Source: Thalassotalea profundi (GTDB lineage Bacteria > Pseudomonadota > Gammaproteobacteria > Enterobacterales > Alteromonadaceae). Taken from it: DNA of 64,000 nucleotides. Shown here in pieces: positions 18,885 to 30,029 of the stretch (its first letter is position 1; each line of letters begins with the position of its first letter). Both the position numbers and the translations under genes were made by a program. The stretch lies in the NCBI RefSeq assembly GCF_014653195.1, contig NZ_BNAH01000005.1, forward strand, positions 254,300 to 318,299, read 5' to 3'. The notes beneath the pieces are model-generated. The model saw nothing but the letters and a program-made list of their open reading frames with translations. It did no database searches and was not told the origin of the DNA.

Positions 18885-18924
18885 ATGTCAGGTTTAATTT
18901 ATTGTCCTCGAATAAACCTGACAT
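18885..18924. terminator. 12-bp hairpin between convergent M56 and rhlE genes
   Basis: ATGTCAGGTTTA (18885-18896) pairs with TAAACCTGACAT (18913-18924) across a 16-base loop. It lies between two converging genes and probably serves as a bidirectional terminator, though no T-run follows. Confidence 0.55.
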
Positions 18925-18980
18925 TCTCTAGCCTAAAATAATTAGAATCTATGACTCTTGAGGCGTTAGAATGGATACTT

Positions 18981-20234
18981 TTATTTCTTTCGTGATTTTT
19001 TTAGTGATTTACTTCGTATATTCTTATTGGTTTTATTAACTTTTTTCTTACCCTGATTTTTACCTAGCTTTTTGACTTGTATTGACGCTTTTGAAAACTC
19101 TTTATGGAAAGGTTGTTCGGTAACCACAGGAATAACTTGTCCTATGCTATTTTCAATATTCGTTAATTGCCTTATATCATTTTCAACAGCAAATGAAATA
19201 GCCATACCACTTTTACCAGCACGCGCCGTTCGACCAATTCGGTGTATATAATTTCTTGGATCTTCCGGAAGGTTATAATTAATAACTAAGGTAATATTAT
19301 CCACATCAATTCCACGAGCAGCTACATCTGTGGCGACTAATACTCTTAAATTAGCCTCTTTAAAGTGTTGTAATACTGTTTCTCTTACGGCTTGTGTTTT
19401 ACCACTGTGCAGGCTATCGGCAGTTATTGAGGCTTTTTTAAGTTCGTTCACTATGATGTCAGCGCCATATTTCGTTTTACAAAATATAAGTACTTTTTCA
19501 TAGTCAGGTGTTTGAAGAATATTAAGCAATAAAGGCATTTTATCTGACTTTTCTAGGTGGTATACATTTTGATTAACCAAGTCGGCGGTAACTGTTTCAG
19601 GGGTAATTTTAACTTTTGTCGGAGCTGTTAATATGTCTTGTGCAAGTATCTCTATCTCTTTAGGCATAGTGGCTGAAAATAATAGCGTTTGTCGCTTCTT
19701 AGGGAGTTTAGCAATGATGTTTTGTACATCTTTAAAGAACCCCATATCAAGCATAGTATCGGCTTCATCTAACACAAATACTTCTAACGCCTTAAAGTGT
19801 ATATCGCCAGTTTCTATTAAATCTAATAATCGTCCGGGCGTAGCGACTAAAATATCCAGCCCCTGTGCGATGGCATCAACTTGACCTTGTCTGCCTACTC
19901 CACCGTAAACCACCTTAGTGTTAAGCGCTAAACCCTCAGCGTAGTCATCAATATTTTGCATAATTTGCGAGGCAAGCTCACGTGTAGGCGTTAATATCAG
20001 CGAGCGTGTACTTTTAGCGCTGATATCAATTTTATTTCGAGCAAAATTATTGATAATAGGCAATGAAAAGGCCGCAGTTTTTCCTGTGCCTGTTTGCGCT
20101 ATACCCAGAAGATCATTGCCATTAATAAGGATTGGTATGCATTCTTTTTGGATCGGTGTCGGCTCTTTATAGCCTTTAAGACTAAGACGGTCAATAATCG
20201 ACCCTAAAAGTGAAAATGCGTTAAATTCTGACAT
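18981..20234 (-). CDS. rhlE: DEAD-box RNA helicase, RhlE type
   Basis: About 417 residues from the ATG at 20234, which gives the usual MSEFNAFSLL opening; a TTG at 20258 would add eight residues. Motifs are AQTGTGKTAAF, PTRELASQI, LDEADTMLDMGF, SATMP and HRIGRTARAG. A lysine-rich tail closes the protein in place of the DbpA domain, as in RhlE proteins. Likely roles are rRNA maturation and cold-related RNA unwinding. The exact paralogue assignment within the RhlE group is not certain. Confidence 0.85.
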   Translation of the reverse strand: MSEFNAFSLLGSIIDRLSLKGYKEPTPIQKECIPILINGNDLLGIAQTGTGKTAAFSLPIINNFARNKIDISAKSTRSLILTPTRELASQIMQNIDDYAEGLALNTKVVYGGVGRQGQVDAIAQGLDILVATPGRLLDLIETGDIHFKALEVFVLDEADTMLDMGFFKDVQNIIAKLPKKRQTLLFSATMPKEIEILAQDILTAPTKVKITPETVTADLVNQNVYHLEKSDKMPLLLNILQTPDYEKVLIFCKTKYGADIIVNELKKASITADSLHSGKTQAVRETVLQHFKEANLRVLVATDVAARGIDVDNITLVINYNLPEDPRNYIHRIGRTARAGKSGMAISFAVENDIRQLTNIENSIGQVIPVVTEQPFHKEFSKASIQVKKLGKNQGKKKVNKTNKNIRSKSLKKSRKK

Positions 20235-20460
20235 ATTGGCTCGGCATTGCTTAATCAATTACCTATATTGTATCAGAATGCTTTTTTATTAGTTATGTAA
20301 ATGATATTTATTGAGCGGCGCGTTAGTACATTGGATTTAGTATGAGAAGCAACCATATTGAAAGTTGTGTCTAGGCGGTGTTAGTATCTAATTTTTAATA
20401 TATATTTTGAGCGTTAAGTGGGCATTTAAGCATTATTGTTTTTATTGTTAGACAATAAAA

Positions 20461-20904
20461 CTAAAGCTTTTTTTTCATAACAATAGCATCTTCATAACCA
20501 ATGTTACTAGGGTAATAACCGGTACGCCTACCGACTTCAACAAAGCCCCAGTTAATATACATCATTAATGCGGAAATATTCTTAGCACGTACTTCTAAAA
20601 AGAGTTGCGTAGCACCAAGGGATTTTGCTTGTTCGGTAAAGTGGATAAGTAATTGCTTACCATAGCCTTTACCTTGATGATCTGGTGATACGCAAACATC
20701 CATTAAGGTTGCTTCACCAGCTACATATTCACCAATGTAAAAACCTAATATGCTTTGTTCCTGTTTCAGCATAAAACCAAAATAGCGTCCGCCGATACAA
20801 CTTAGCATGGTTTGTTCACTCCAAGGGTGTGAGTGACAAGCATTTTCAACCAACATTATTTCAGCAAGCTGGTCTTTAGTAACAGGAGAAAAGTGAGTTG
20901 TCAT
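20461..20904 (-). CDS. rimI: Ribosomal protein S18-alanine N-acetyltransferase
   Basis: A 147-residue GNAT enzyme with the acetyl-CoA loop VSPDHQGKGYGKQLL and the RimI-typical LEVRAKNISALMMYINWGF and GRRTGYYP. It acetylates the N-terminus of ribosomal protein S18. It follows holD by 24 bases on the same strand; a holD-rimI pair is common in gammaproteobacteria. Confidence 0.92.
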   Translation of the reverse strand: MTTHFSPVTKDQLAEIMLVENACHSHPWSEQTMLSCIGGRYFGFMLKQEQSILGFYIGEYVAGEATLMDVCVSPDHQGKGYGKQLLIHFTEQAKSLGATQLFLEVRAKNISALMMYINWGFVEVGRRTGYYPSNIGYEDAIVMKKKL

Positions 20905-20928
20905 TATCTTGGTATCATCAATAGGGTG

Positions 20929-21288
20929 CTATAGCGAAGAAGCGCTGAGTAATTGCCATAATTGGCGTTTTAATTTGGGTTGTTCTACTAATTGTTCAAT
21001 AGCCGGTGTGGTTAAGGTATTGTTTTCATAATTGGTTTGATTATTTTCACTAAATTGCCAATTAATCAAACCTAAATTTAAACAATGCTCACTTTTAAGT
21101 GTTATTTGATCAAGTGTAATATTAAGACTTTGTATGAGATCAATGAAAAGTTGCTGTTTGCACAATTTGTCTAAATCAATAACAAGGTGAGATTGCCCTG
21201 CATCTTTTTCTACATCAGTATGTTTTTGTTGCCAAATATCGATACCCATTGCATTAAGGTAACTAAATTGTTTTGCGTTAGTGATCAT
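20929..21288 (-). CDS. holD: DNA polymerase III psi subunit
   Basis: The 119-residue protein opens with FSYLNAMGIDIWQQK, matching the N-terminal chi-binding segment of HolD, and shows the weak overall conservation typical of this subunit. Psi links the clamp loader to chi and single-strand-binding protein. Position directly before rimI supports the call. Confidence 0.8.
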   Translation of the reverse strand: MITNAKQFSYLNAMGIDIWQQKHTDVEKDAGQSHLVIDLDKLCKQQLFIDLIQSLNITLDQITLKSEHCLNLGLINWQFSENNQTNYENNTLTTPAIEQLVEQPKLKRQLWQLLSASSL

Positions 21289-21403
21289 AATTTTTGATGT
21301 TATCGCTCAATGTTAAGTATTAAAAGGTATTAAAGTAGATTATTAATTTTAATTTATTTTAATGAGGATATCATACAAACAGAATAGGACTAAAAAAAGA
21401 AAA

Positions 21404-21480
21404 TGGCAGGGGTGGAGAGATTCGAACTCCCAACCGTCGGTTTTGGAGACCGCTGTTCTACCAATTGGAACTACACCCCT
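21404..21480 (-). tRNA. tRNA-Trp (anticodon CCA)
   Basis: The minus strand gives a 77-base cloverleaf. It has acceptor AGGGGTG pairing with CACCCCT, a D arm GTTC/GAAC with GG in the loop, an anticodon loop CTCCAAA with anticodon CCA, a T arm GTTCGAATC and an encoded 3' CCA. It closely resembles E. coli tRNA-Trp. Downstream on the minus strand is a T-rich tract suited to termination. Confidence 0.96.
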
Positions 21481-21493
21481 GCAACGGAGAAGA

Positions 21494-21521
21494 ATTATAC
21501 CCAAGGTTTTATAAAGGTAAA
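21494..21521 (-). promoter_or_regulatory. Promoter of tRNA-Trp
   Basis: Reading the minus strand, TTTACC (21521-21516) and a perfect TATAAT (21499-21494) are separated by 16 bases. They lie just upstream of the tRNA 5' end. Confidence 0.65.
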
Positions 21522-21595
21522 GCGCTAAATTTAATAAATGGTTTGTTTGCCTATTTATTGACCTTGGTACCTGTTCTTAGCGAGCGTTCTTAACG

Positions 21596-23320
21596 CTATT
21601 TTTGCTTACTAAAGCGTAAACGATTTGGATAGGGGTATACATTGGCAAATTTTCCTTGCGCGACACTCTTTTGACACTGTTGCCAGTAACTTGCTTGAAG
21701 TAGTTCTGCGTGGTGTTTTAAAAATGCGGTGCGGTATTTAATATTTGCTAAAGCAAAGGTGGCAATTTCTTCTGGGAATACATCACCAGGCGCTACAGAA
21801 TACCAAGGTTCAGCGGCATAAATTTGCTCCTCGGTAACGGGCTCAGGCTTTATTCTAAAGTTGACTTCATTCATATAGGTAATTTCATCATAGTCGTAGA
21901 AGATAACACGGCCATGTCGGGTTACACCGAAGTTTTTTAGTAACATATCACCAGGAAAAATATTAGCAGCAATTAATTGTTTGATGGCTTTTCCATAGCC
22001 GTACATTGCTTTATCTATTTGCTCGTCAGTCGCATCCATTAAATAAAGATTGAGCGGAGTCATTTTTCGTTCAATATAAACGTGCTTGATAATGATTAAT
22101 TCATCTTCAAAACGAATGATTGATGGAGCTACTGCAAGTAATTCGGTTAATAACTCTTCGTTAAATCGGGATTTAGGAAAGGCAACCTCAGAGTACTCCA
22201 TGGTATCTGCCATTCGGCCTACACGATCATGCAGTTTCACTAAACGGTATTTTGCTTTTACATCTTTTTTGGTCATTTGCTTACTGGGCGCAAATTTATC
22301 TTTAATAATTTTAAACACATAAGGAAATGACGGCAGTGTAAATACCGACATCACCATGCCTTTAATACCAGCGGCAAGTTCGAATTTGTCCTCACTATTG
22401 TCTAAATGCTGTAACAAGCTTCGATAAAACTGGGTTTTGCCTTGCTTGTGAAAGCCTATACTCGAGTATAAATCGGCACGGGTTTTATGAGGAATTAGTT
22501 CTTGTAAAAAATCAACTAAAGCATGGGGATGAATACAATCAACAAAAAAGTAAGCGCGGGCGAAGCCAAAAACTACTGCCATATTTTTTTCATCCGTTAA
22601 TAAGGCGTCTAATGCTAAACCGTCTTTTTCGTCATTGGTTATTGGCACAATAAATGGGGTGATGCCTGCTGGCGATATAACTCTGCCGATAATATAAGCG
22701 CCTTTATTGCGGTAAAAAACAAAATTTAGAATATCAATTTGTAGGTCTTCAAGCTGATAATGGGTTCGTTGGGCTTGTTTGGCAAAAGCTCTAATTAACG
22801 CATTGATATCGCATTTAAGTTGTTTAAAAGGCCGGTTAAATTCAGCTTTATCAATAATTTTTTTTATCGTTTGGAACAAACCTACTTCGGCAGGGTGATA
22901 ACGGGTATATATTTGTGGCACATTAATATAATTGCACTCATCTAGTGATGATTTAACAAAAATATAGTCATTTAAATAATATTTACGTTCAAACAAATGA
23001 CAGAAAACCGAATTATAAAAACTTTCAGCAAGTTCAGGTTGGGAGTGTGTTTTTAATATACTGATATAGGCTGATTTTACTTCTTGCCATAGTGCTTCGT
23101 CTAACTCTTGAATTTGAAAGTCATTCGACATTGTTGCGAGTGTTTCTTTGACTCGTTTATCGTAAAAATCAGTTCTTGATTTAGCTGCATCTTGAATAGC
23201 TTGCCATTGGCATTGCTCAAAGCGTTCTTTTGCGGAACGAGTTATTTCTATATATAAATAAATATGTCGTTCAAAACCATTAAGGATTGTTTTGGCGATA
23301 GCATAAGCAAGATTTTTCAT
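21596..23320 (-). CDS. aceK: Isocitrate dehydrogenase kinase/phosphatase
   Basis: AceK phosphorylates and dephosphorylates isocitrate dehydrogenase to divert carbon into the glyoxylate shunt. The 574-residue length matches the family. The nucleotide loop AGIKGMVM is followed by VFTLPSFPYVFKIIKDKFAP, and the catalytic DYDEITYM segment lies near the C-terminus. Unlike enterobacterial aceBAK, no aceB or aceA is adjacent; the gene stands alone, divergent from queA. An AGG 8 bases upstream supports the start. Confidence 0.96.
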   Translation of the reverse strand: MKNLAYAIAKTILNGFERHIYLYIEITRSAKERFEQCQWQAIQDAAKSRTDFYDKRVKETLATMSNDFQIQELDEALWQEVKSAYISILKTHSQPELAESFYNSVFCHLFERKYYLNDYIFVKSSLDECNYINVPQIYTRYHPAEVGLFQTIKKIIDKAEFNRPFKQLKCDINALIRAFAKQAQRTHYQLEDLQIDILNFVFYRNKGAYIIGRVISPAGITPFIVPITNDEKDGLALDALLTDEKNMAVVFGFARAYFFVDCIHPHALVDFLQELIPHKTRADLYSSIGFHKQGKTQFYRSLLQHLDNSEDKFELAAGIKGMVMSVFTLPSFPYVFKIIKDKFAPSKQMTKKDVKAKYRLVKLHDRVGRMADTMEYSEVAFPKSRFNEELLTELLAVAPSIIRFEDELIIIKHVYIERKMTPLNLYLMDATDEQIDKAMYGYGKAIKQLIAANIFPGDMLLKNFGVTRHGRVIFYDYDEITYMNEVNFRIKPEPVTEEQIYAAEPWYSVAPGDVFPEEIATFALANIKYRTAFLKHHAELLQASYWQQCQKSVAQGKFANVYPYPNRLRFSKQK

Positions 23321-23513
23321 AGTAACTACCTAATACATTTTAAATAACTATAGATAAAGAGTACGTTAATTTACTTAACAAGTAGCAGAGTTTTTAAAAA
23401 TGATCACTATAACTTTCAGTGATATTTGCGCTTATCATAGGCATTACTTGCTATTGTGGGTGTAGATCTTTAAAATTGCGCAGTTATTTTTAGCCATTAT
23501 CTCATTATTTATC

Positions 23514-24575
23514 ATGCGTGTTGCCGATTTTTCATTTGATTTACCCGAAGAGCTGATTGCTCGATATCCTAAAGCTGAACGTACTTCAAGCCGCTTAATG
23601 TGTCTTGATGGTAATAGTGGTGAAATAGATCATAAAAATTTTGTTGATGTAATTGATCAATTACACAGTGGTGATTTATTAATTTTTAATAATACTCGCG
23701 TTATTCCAGCACGTTTATTTGGCCAAAAGGCCAGTGGCGGTAAACTTGAAGTATTGGTTGAGCGTTTGGTTGATGAACATACTGTACTTGCCCATGTAAG
23801 AGCGAGTAAATCACCTAAAGTGGGTAGCGAATTATTGTTTCATGATGATCATGGAAAATTGATAGCAACAGCAATAATGCAAGCACGGCATGACGCCTTA
23901 TTTGAGTTGAAGTTTTTAGGTGAAGATAAAGTACTTTCTCTTCTAGAAAATATTGGGCATATGCCTTTGCCTCCTTATATTGACAGACCTGATGAAGACA
24001 GTGACAGAGAACGTTATCAAACGGTATATAATGAAAAGCCTGGTGCGGTTGCAGCACCTACTGCAGGCTTACATTTTGACGATAATTTATTAGCGCAATT
24101 AAAAAACAAAGGTGTAAATTTAGCTTTTGTAACGCTTCACGTTGGTGCGGGCACTTTTCAGCCAGTTAGAGTCGAAGAAATAGCTGATCATATTATGCAT
24201 TCTGAATATGTTGAAGTGTCTGATGAGGTGGTTGAACAAATCAATAAAACGAAAGCGGCAGGAAAACGTGTGGTAGCTGTTGGTACAACTTCTGTGCGTT
24301 CTATTGAAAGTGCTGCGAGAGATGCCGCCAATAAAGGTCAACCTTTGCAAGCCTTTTATGGTGATACTGATATTTTTATTACGCCGGGTTATCAATTCCA
24401 AGTAATCGACGCGTTAATTACTAATTTTCATTTATCAGAATCAACGTTACTAATGTTAGTCAGTGCATTTTCTGGCTATGAACATATTATGACTGCCTAT
24501 CAACAAGCAGTTGAACAACAATATCGCTTTTTTAGCTATGGTGATGCGATGTTTTTAACGAAGAAAACCAATTAA
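23514..24575 (+). CDS. queA: S-adenosylmethionine:tRNA ribosyltransferase-isomerase
   Basis: QueA adds the ribosyl moiety of SAM to preQ1-modified tRNA to make epoxyqueuosine. The 353-residue protein starts with the standard [16 protein letters not shown] and carries [41 protein letters not shown] and [13 protein letters not shown]. It heads the queA-tgt-yajC-secD-secF block. The ribosome binding site is weak. Confidence 0.97.
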   Translation: MRVADFSFDLPEELIARYPKAERTSSRLMCLDGNSGEIDHKNFVDVIDQLHSGDLLIFNNTRVIPARLFGQKASGGKLEVLVERLVDEHTVLAHVRASKSPKVGSELLFHDDHGKLIATAIMQARHDALFELKFLGEDKVLSLLENIGHMPLPPYIDRPDEDSDRERYQTVYNEKPGAVAAPTAGLHFDDNLLAQLKNKGVNLAFVTLHVGAGTFQPVRVEEIADHIMHSEYVEVSDEVVEQINKTKAAGKRVVAVGTTSVRSIESAARDAANKGQPLQAFYGDTDIFITPGYQFQVIDALITNFHLSESTLLMLVSAFSGYEHIMTAYQQAVEQQYRFFSYGDAMFLTKKTN

Positions 24576-24594
24576 GGTGTAATTGGGATTTTAA

Positions 24595-25764
<1,170 letters not shown>

Positions 25765-25903
25765 TCAGTGTGATTGAATTACGGTTTATAGAGAATTAGT
25801 TTATTTTGATTCTTTCTAATGTAATAAATTTATTAAAACGATTTATTATCAAAACAATTTAGTATTAACACTATTTATAAAACAATAAATATAAGAGGAA
25901 ATT

Positions 25904-26239
25904 ATGAGTTTATTTATTAGCAAAGCACATGCCGCAGCTGGGCCTGCTCCATCAGGTGGTGGTATGGAAATGATCATTATGTTGGCAGTGTTTGCCTTTG
26001 TATTCTATTTCATGATTTACCGCCCGCAAGCCAAACGCGTTAAAGAGCATAAAAGCTTAATGTCTGCTCTAGGTAAAGGAGATGAAGTACTTACACAGGG
26101 TGGTATTGTTGGTAAAATTATTAAAGTTTCTGATGAAAAAGACTTTATTGTCATCAGCATTGCAGAAGGTACAGAAGTTACTGTACAAAAAGGTGCCGTA
26201 AACGCTGTTCTGCCTAAAGGAACAATGAAGTCATTATAG
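25904..26239 (+). CDS. yajC: Sec translocon accessory protein YajC
   Basis: YajC associates with SecDF at the inner membrane. The 111-residue protein has one membrane segment (about residues 24-44, MIIMLAVFAFVFYFMIYRPQ) followed by the conserved KRVKEHKSLMSALGKGDEVLTQGG. AGAGGA precedes the ATG. It lies between tgt and secD as in most gammaproteobacteria. Confidence 0.95.
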   Translation: MSLFISKAHAAAGPAPSGGGMEMIIMLAVFAFVFYFMIYRPQAKRVKEHKSLMSALGKGDEVLTQGGIVGKIIKVSDEKDFIVISIAEGTEVTVQKGAVNAVLPKGTMKSL

Positions 26240-26252
26240 TTTTTTGATAGTC

Positions 26253-26284
26253 TGCTTCAGCTAAATGAAAACTTAGCTGAAGCA
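26253..26284 (+). repeat. 12-bp inverted repeat between yajC and secD
   Basis: TGCTTCAGCTAA (26253-26264) and TTAGCTGAAGCA (26273-26284) form a perfect stem with an 8-base loop. No U-tract follows, so it is more likely an mRNA-stability or attenuating hairpin than a full terminator. Confidence 0.5.
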
Positions 26285-26322
26285 TGAAGTATTAAAAGAT
26301 TAACTAAAAATAGGATTAAATT

Positions 26323-28170
26323 GTGTTGAACCGTTCTCCCTTATGGAAAACACTACTGGTTGTTATTATCGTCGCGTTTGGTGCTTTATATGCACTACCA
26401 AACTTATATGGTGAAGACCCAGCAGTTCAGTTGTCAGGTTTACGTGGTGTTGAGGCTGATGCAGCCACTCTCGATAATGTTAAATCACAACTCTCAGAGC
26501 AAAATATTGATTTTGCAAATATTACTTTAGAAGACGGACAGTTATTAGTACGTTTTTCTGATCCAGATAATCAGCTTAAAGCGCGTGATTTACTTGATAA
26601 CACCATGGGAGAGCAATTCTCTGTTGCTTTGAACCTAACCCCTGCAACTCCTGATTGGTTAGCTGCAGTTGGTGGTGTACCAATGAAGCTTGGTTTAGAC
26701 TTAAGTGGAGGGGTTAGTTTCACCATGGAAGTTAATATGAACGAAGCGGTTGTGAAAGCACAAGAAGGCATGTTAAGTGATTTTCGCAGCGATTTACGTG
26801 GTGAAAAAATTCGCTATCGTAGTGTTAAGAAAGTTGATGATGCTATTGAAATAGTCTTTCGTAATGCTGAAGACTTAGATCAAGCTGAATCTTTTTTGAA
26901 AAAACGCTACAGAGACTACCTATTTACGGATAATACAGACACATTAACGTTAACGAGCAAAATGTCTGAGTTAAAACTTAAAGAAATTCGTGAATATGCA
27001 CTTCAACAAAACATTACCATTATTCGTAACCGTGTTAATGAGTTAGGGGTTGCTGAGCCACTTGTTCAACGTCAAGGGCAAAAGAATATTGTTATTGAAT
27101 TGCCGGGCGTGCAAGACACTGCGAAAGCAAAAGAAATTCTAAATGCAACGGCTACTATTGAATTTAGAATGGTTGATAACGAAAATGATTTAGCCACTGC
27201 ATTAAATGGTCGAGTGCCTGCAAGTTCTCAATTGTTATATGAACGTGATGGAACGCCTGTGTTATTGAAAAAGCGTATTATGCTCACAGGTGATCATATT
27301 GTTGATGCCGGTTCAAGCTTTGATGAATATTCTCGTCCTCAGGTTAATATTACGCTTGATTCTCCAGGCGGTAGTAAGTTTTCAAATGCGACTAAAAATG
27401 CAATTGGCCAGCCTATGGCGACAGTATTTATCGAATATAAGCCAACGGATAGAAAAGATAGTGAAGGCAATACTATTTTTGATAAACACGAAGAAGTGAT
27501 TAGTGTTGCTACTATTCAAGCACGTTTAGGTAAAAGCTTTCGTATAACGGGTGCAGGCTCGCAAGCTGAAGCGCATAGCCTTGCATTATTATTACGTGCA
27601 GGTGCATTAATTGCCCCAATACAAATTGTTGAAGAACGAACAGTTGGTCCATCGCTTGGCGCAGAGAATGTAAAAGCTGGTTTTCAAGCGATTATGGGCG
27701 GTTTTGCTTTGGTCTTTATTTTTATGCTGATTTATTACCGTGCATTTGGTGTGGTGGCTAATTTAGCGTTAATGGCTAACTTAATTTTAATTGTTGGCGT
27801 AATGTCGATGATCCCAGGTGCAACATTAACCTTACCAGGTATGGCAGGTATCGTACTAACGGTAGGTATGGCTGTTGATGCTAATGTGCTTATATTTGAA
27901 CGTATTCGAGAGGAATTACGTGAAGGTAAAAGTGTACAACAAGCCATTCATCAAGGCTATGACGCCGCATACTCAACCATTCTTGATGCCAATATCACTA
28001 CATTAATTGCTGCTATTATTTTATTTTCGATTGGTGTAGGACCTATTAAAGGTTTCGCTGTAACGTTATCGATTGGTATTGTTACATCGATGTTTACTGC
28101 AGTTGTTGGTACTCGAAGCATAGTTAATGCTATCTGGGGTGGAAAACGCCTCGATAAGCTTCCAATATAG
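26323..28170 (+). CDS. secD: Protein translocase subunit SecD
   Basis: SecD with SecF uses proton motive force to help pull proteins through SecYEG. The 615-residue protein has an N-terminal membrane helix, the large periplasmic P1 domain ([14 protein letters not shown]) and a C-terminal block of membrane segments with [18 protein letters not shown]. It starts with GTG at 26323, preceded by TAGGA. SecF follows after 8 bases. Confidence 0.97.
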   Translation: MLNRSPLWKTLLVVIIVAFGALYALPNLYGEDPAVQLSGLRGVEADAATLDNVKSQLSEQNIDFANITLEDGQLLVRFSDPDNQLKARDLLDNTMGEQFSVALNLTPATPDWLAAVGGVPMKLGLDLSGGVSFTMEVNMNEAVVKAQEGMLSDFRSDLRGEKIRYRSVKKVDDAIEIVFRNAEDLDQAESFLKKRYRDYLFTDNTDTLTLTSKMSELKLKEIREYALQQNITIIRNRVNELGVAEPLVQRQGQKNIVIELPGVQDTAKAKEILNATATIEFRMVDNENDLATALNGRVPASSQLLYERDGTPVLLKKRIMLTGDHIVDAGSSFDEYSRPQVNITLDSPGGSKFSNATKNAIGQPMATVFIEYKPTDRKDSEGNTIFDKHEEVISVATIQARLGKSFRITGAGSQAEAHSLALLLRAGALIAPIQIVEERTVGPSLGAENVKAGFQAIMGGFALVFIFMLIYYRAFGVVANLALMANLILIVGVMSMIPGATLTLPGMAGIVLTVGMAVDANVLIFERIREELREGKSVQQAIHQGYDAAYSTILDANITTLIAAIILFSIGVGPIKGFAVTLSIGIVTSMFTAVVGTRSIVNAIWGGKRLDKLPI

Positions 28171-28178
28171 GTGTCGTA

Positions 28179-29126
28179 ATGCAAATTTTAAATTTGAAAG
28201 AAACTGTAAACTTTATGGCGTACCGAAAGTACGCTTTAGCGTTTAGTATTATTCTGATGCTTGCCTCGGTAGGCTCTTTATTTGTTAATAAACTTAACTT
28301 TGGCTTAGATTTTACGGGTGGTACTTTAATTGAAGTGGCTTTTGAAAGCCCTGCTGAATTAACACAAATTCGTCAAGTACTAGAAAGTGATGGTTACGGC
28401 GATGCTGTTGTACAGTTTTATGGTAGTAGCCGTGAAGTGATCATTCGTTTAGCACAGCGTGAAGGTGTAAAAGCTGAAATGTTGAGTAATGAAGTACTTT
28501 CGTTACTTAAAGAGGGCACAGGTCAAGAGTTAGAAATGCGCCGAATTGAATTTGTTGGTGCAAGCGTAGGCGATGAATTAACAGAGCAAGGCGGTTTAGC
28601 TATGTTAACTGCTTTGATTTGTATTTTAGTTTACGTTGCATTTCGATTTGAATGGCGCTTTGCATTAGGCTCGGTTTTTGCGCTATTTCATGATGTGTTG
28701 TTAACGTTAGGATTGTTTTCATTTTTACAACTTGAATTTGATTTAACTGTAATGGCGGCTATTTTAGCTGTAATTGGTTATTCACTTAACGATACTATTG
28801 TTGTATCCGATCGTATACGAGAGAACTTTCGTAAGATCCGTGTTGGTGGGCCGTCTGAAATAATAGATATTTCACTTACCGAAACATTAAGTCGAACTGT
28901 TATTACCTCAATTACTACGTTATTAGTATTAGCTGCATTATTTTATCAAGGCGGCGCGTTAATTCATGGTTTTGCTACGGCTTTGTTGTTTGGGGTTTTT
29001 ATTGGTACATACTCATCAATATATGTTGCCAGTGCTGTTGCTTTAGGTTTAGGAATATCAAAAGAAGATTTAATTCCTGAGGTTATTGAAAAAGAAGGCG
29101 CCGATCAGCAAGAAATGATGCCATAG
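28179..29126 (+). CDS. secF: Protein translocase subunit SecF
   Basis: The 315-residue protein has the SecF layout: one N-terminal helix, a periplasmic domain starting at FGLDFTGGTLIEV and five further helices with YSLNDTIVVSDRIRENF. It is translated from the same operon as secD and ends at a strong terminator. Confidence 0.97.
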   Translation: MQILNLKETVNFMAYRKYALAFSIILMLASVGSLFVNKLNFGLDFTGGTLIEVAFESPAELTQIRQVLESDGYGDAVVQFYGSSREVIIRLAQREGVKAEMLSNEVLSLLKEGTGQELEMRRIEFVGASVGDELTEQGGLAMLTALICILVYVAFRFEWRFALGSVFALFHDVLLTLGLFSFLQLEFDLTVMAAILAVIGYSLNDTIVVSDRIRENFRKIRVGGPSEIIDISLTETLSRTVITSITTLLVLAALFYQGGALIHGFATALLFGVFIGTYSSIYVASAVALGLGISKEDLIPEVIEKEGADQQEMMP

Positions 29127-29163
29127 CGTATTAATTAAAAATTGAGTTTCTAATTTTATTTAT

Positions 29164-29191
29164 AAAAAGCCGACATATGTCGGCTTTTTTT
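29164..29191 (+). terminator. Rho-independent terminator after secF
   Basis: AAAAAGCCGACAT and ATGTCGGCTTTTT form a 26-base perfect palindrome (29164-29189) ending in a T-run. It lies 37 bases after the secF stop and closes the queA-secF block. Confidence 0.9.
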
Positions 29192-29397
29192 ATATCTAAG
29201 CAAAATGATTTTCCTAGCCATTCTTATTAGATGACTTATTGAATAACGATAATTTTATAAAAGCCTAATACTTTCCTTGTAAAAGTAATTTAATTACACT
29301 AGTGAAATTTTATAACCTATATTTTGTATTTATATACATTTATTAGTCTTAAAAATGAAATAAAAATAAATTTATGTAATTTAATTACAAAAACAAC

Positions 29398-29425
29398 TTG
29401 AACTGTTTAAAATTATTAGTATAAT
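29398..29425 (+). promoter_or_regulatory. Promoter of the DUF3718 gene
   Basis: TTGAAC (29398-29403) and a perfect TATAAT (29420-29425) are separated by 16 bases, about 45 bases before the start codon. The stretch between the secF terminator and this promoter (29192-29397) is very AT-rich and holds no gene I can support. Confidence 0.65.
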
Positions 29426-29471
29426 TACTCTAAGTTTTGAGGTTTCTTAAATTTTACACATCGAGGTTGTT

Positions 29472-29921
29472 ATGAAAAAGTTATTAGTTGTTCTATCTAT
29501 GGTATTAGCATCAAGTGCAGCACAGGCGTCAAATGCCAATGTAAAATTTGTTGCTAAAGATTCTTCAGTAGAAAGTAAATTATGTGTAGTTGCAGCAGAG
29601 TCTGGTTACAAAGCGGCAATTAATGAAGCTAAATTATTAGGCAGTAAATATGAGGCTTTTGCTTTTGTTGCAAAATGTAATGGTCAAAGTCTTCGTGCTT
29701 TTGCTCAGTCATTCCAAGCTAAGCCAGCATTAGAAACATCTGAAGTAGCAAAGTTAACATTAGTAAAACCTGCAAATGAAAGTATTGAATCTCAGCTATG
29801 TGCAAGCGCAGCTAAAAATGGCATTGAAGCAATTCAAAGCGAAGTAAAATACGACGTACGTGAACTTATTTGTAATGGCATGAGCCTTACGCGTTTTGTT
29901 AAATATAACAAATCAATTTAA
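29472..29921 (+). CDS. Secreted DUF3718-family protein with two internal repeats
   Basis: The 149-residue protein has a signal peptide (MKKLLVVLSMVLASSAAQAS) and is predicted periplasmic. The mature part is an internal duplication. Unit one runs about residues 25-80 (VESKLCVVAAESG...AKCNGQSLRAFAQ). Unit two runs about residues 93-147 (IESQLCASAAKNG...LICNGMSLTRFVK). Each has one cysteine in the first helix and one before NGxSL, so each unit could form one disulfide. This is the DUF3718 pattern seen in Alteromonadales; function is unknown. A GAGG site precedes the ATG, and it is monocistronic. Confidence 0.75.
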   Translation: MKKLLVVLSMVLASSAAQASNANVKFVAKDSSVESKLCVVAAESGYKAAINEAKLLGSKYEAFAFVAKCNGQSLRAFAQSFQAKPALETSEVAKLTLVKPANESIESQLCASAAKNGIEAIQSEVKYDVRELICNGMSLTRFVKYNKSI

Positions 29922-29946
29922 TTTTAATTAAGGCCTATATGGTCTA

Positions 29947-29970
29947 GTTACCCACTAATTAATGGGTAAC
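29947..29970 (+). repeat. 8-bp inverted repeat downstream of the DUF3718 gene
   Basis: GTTACCCA (29947-29954) and TGGGTAAC (29963-29970) form a perfect stem with an 8-base loop, followed 27 bases later by the real terminator. It may protect the 3' end of a short abundant mRNA. Confidence 0.4.
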
Positions 29971-29997
29971 AACACAGTTTAGCTTCCCCCTTATGCT

Positions 29998-30020
29998 GCC
30001 ACGTTTACGTGGCTTTTTTT
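29998..30020 (+). terminator. Rho-independent terminator of the DUF3718 gene
   Basis: GCCACG (29998-30003) pairs with CGTGGC (30008-30013), followed by a run of seven or more T. It lies just before the converging HD-GYP gene. Confidence 0.85.
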
Positions 30021-30029
30021 TGTTCTATT

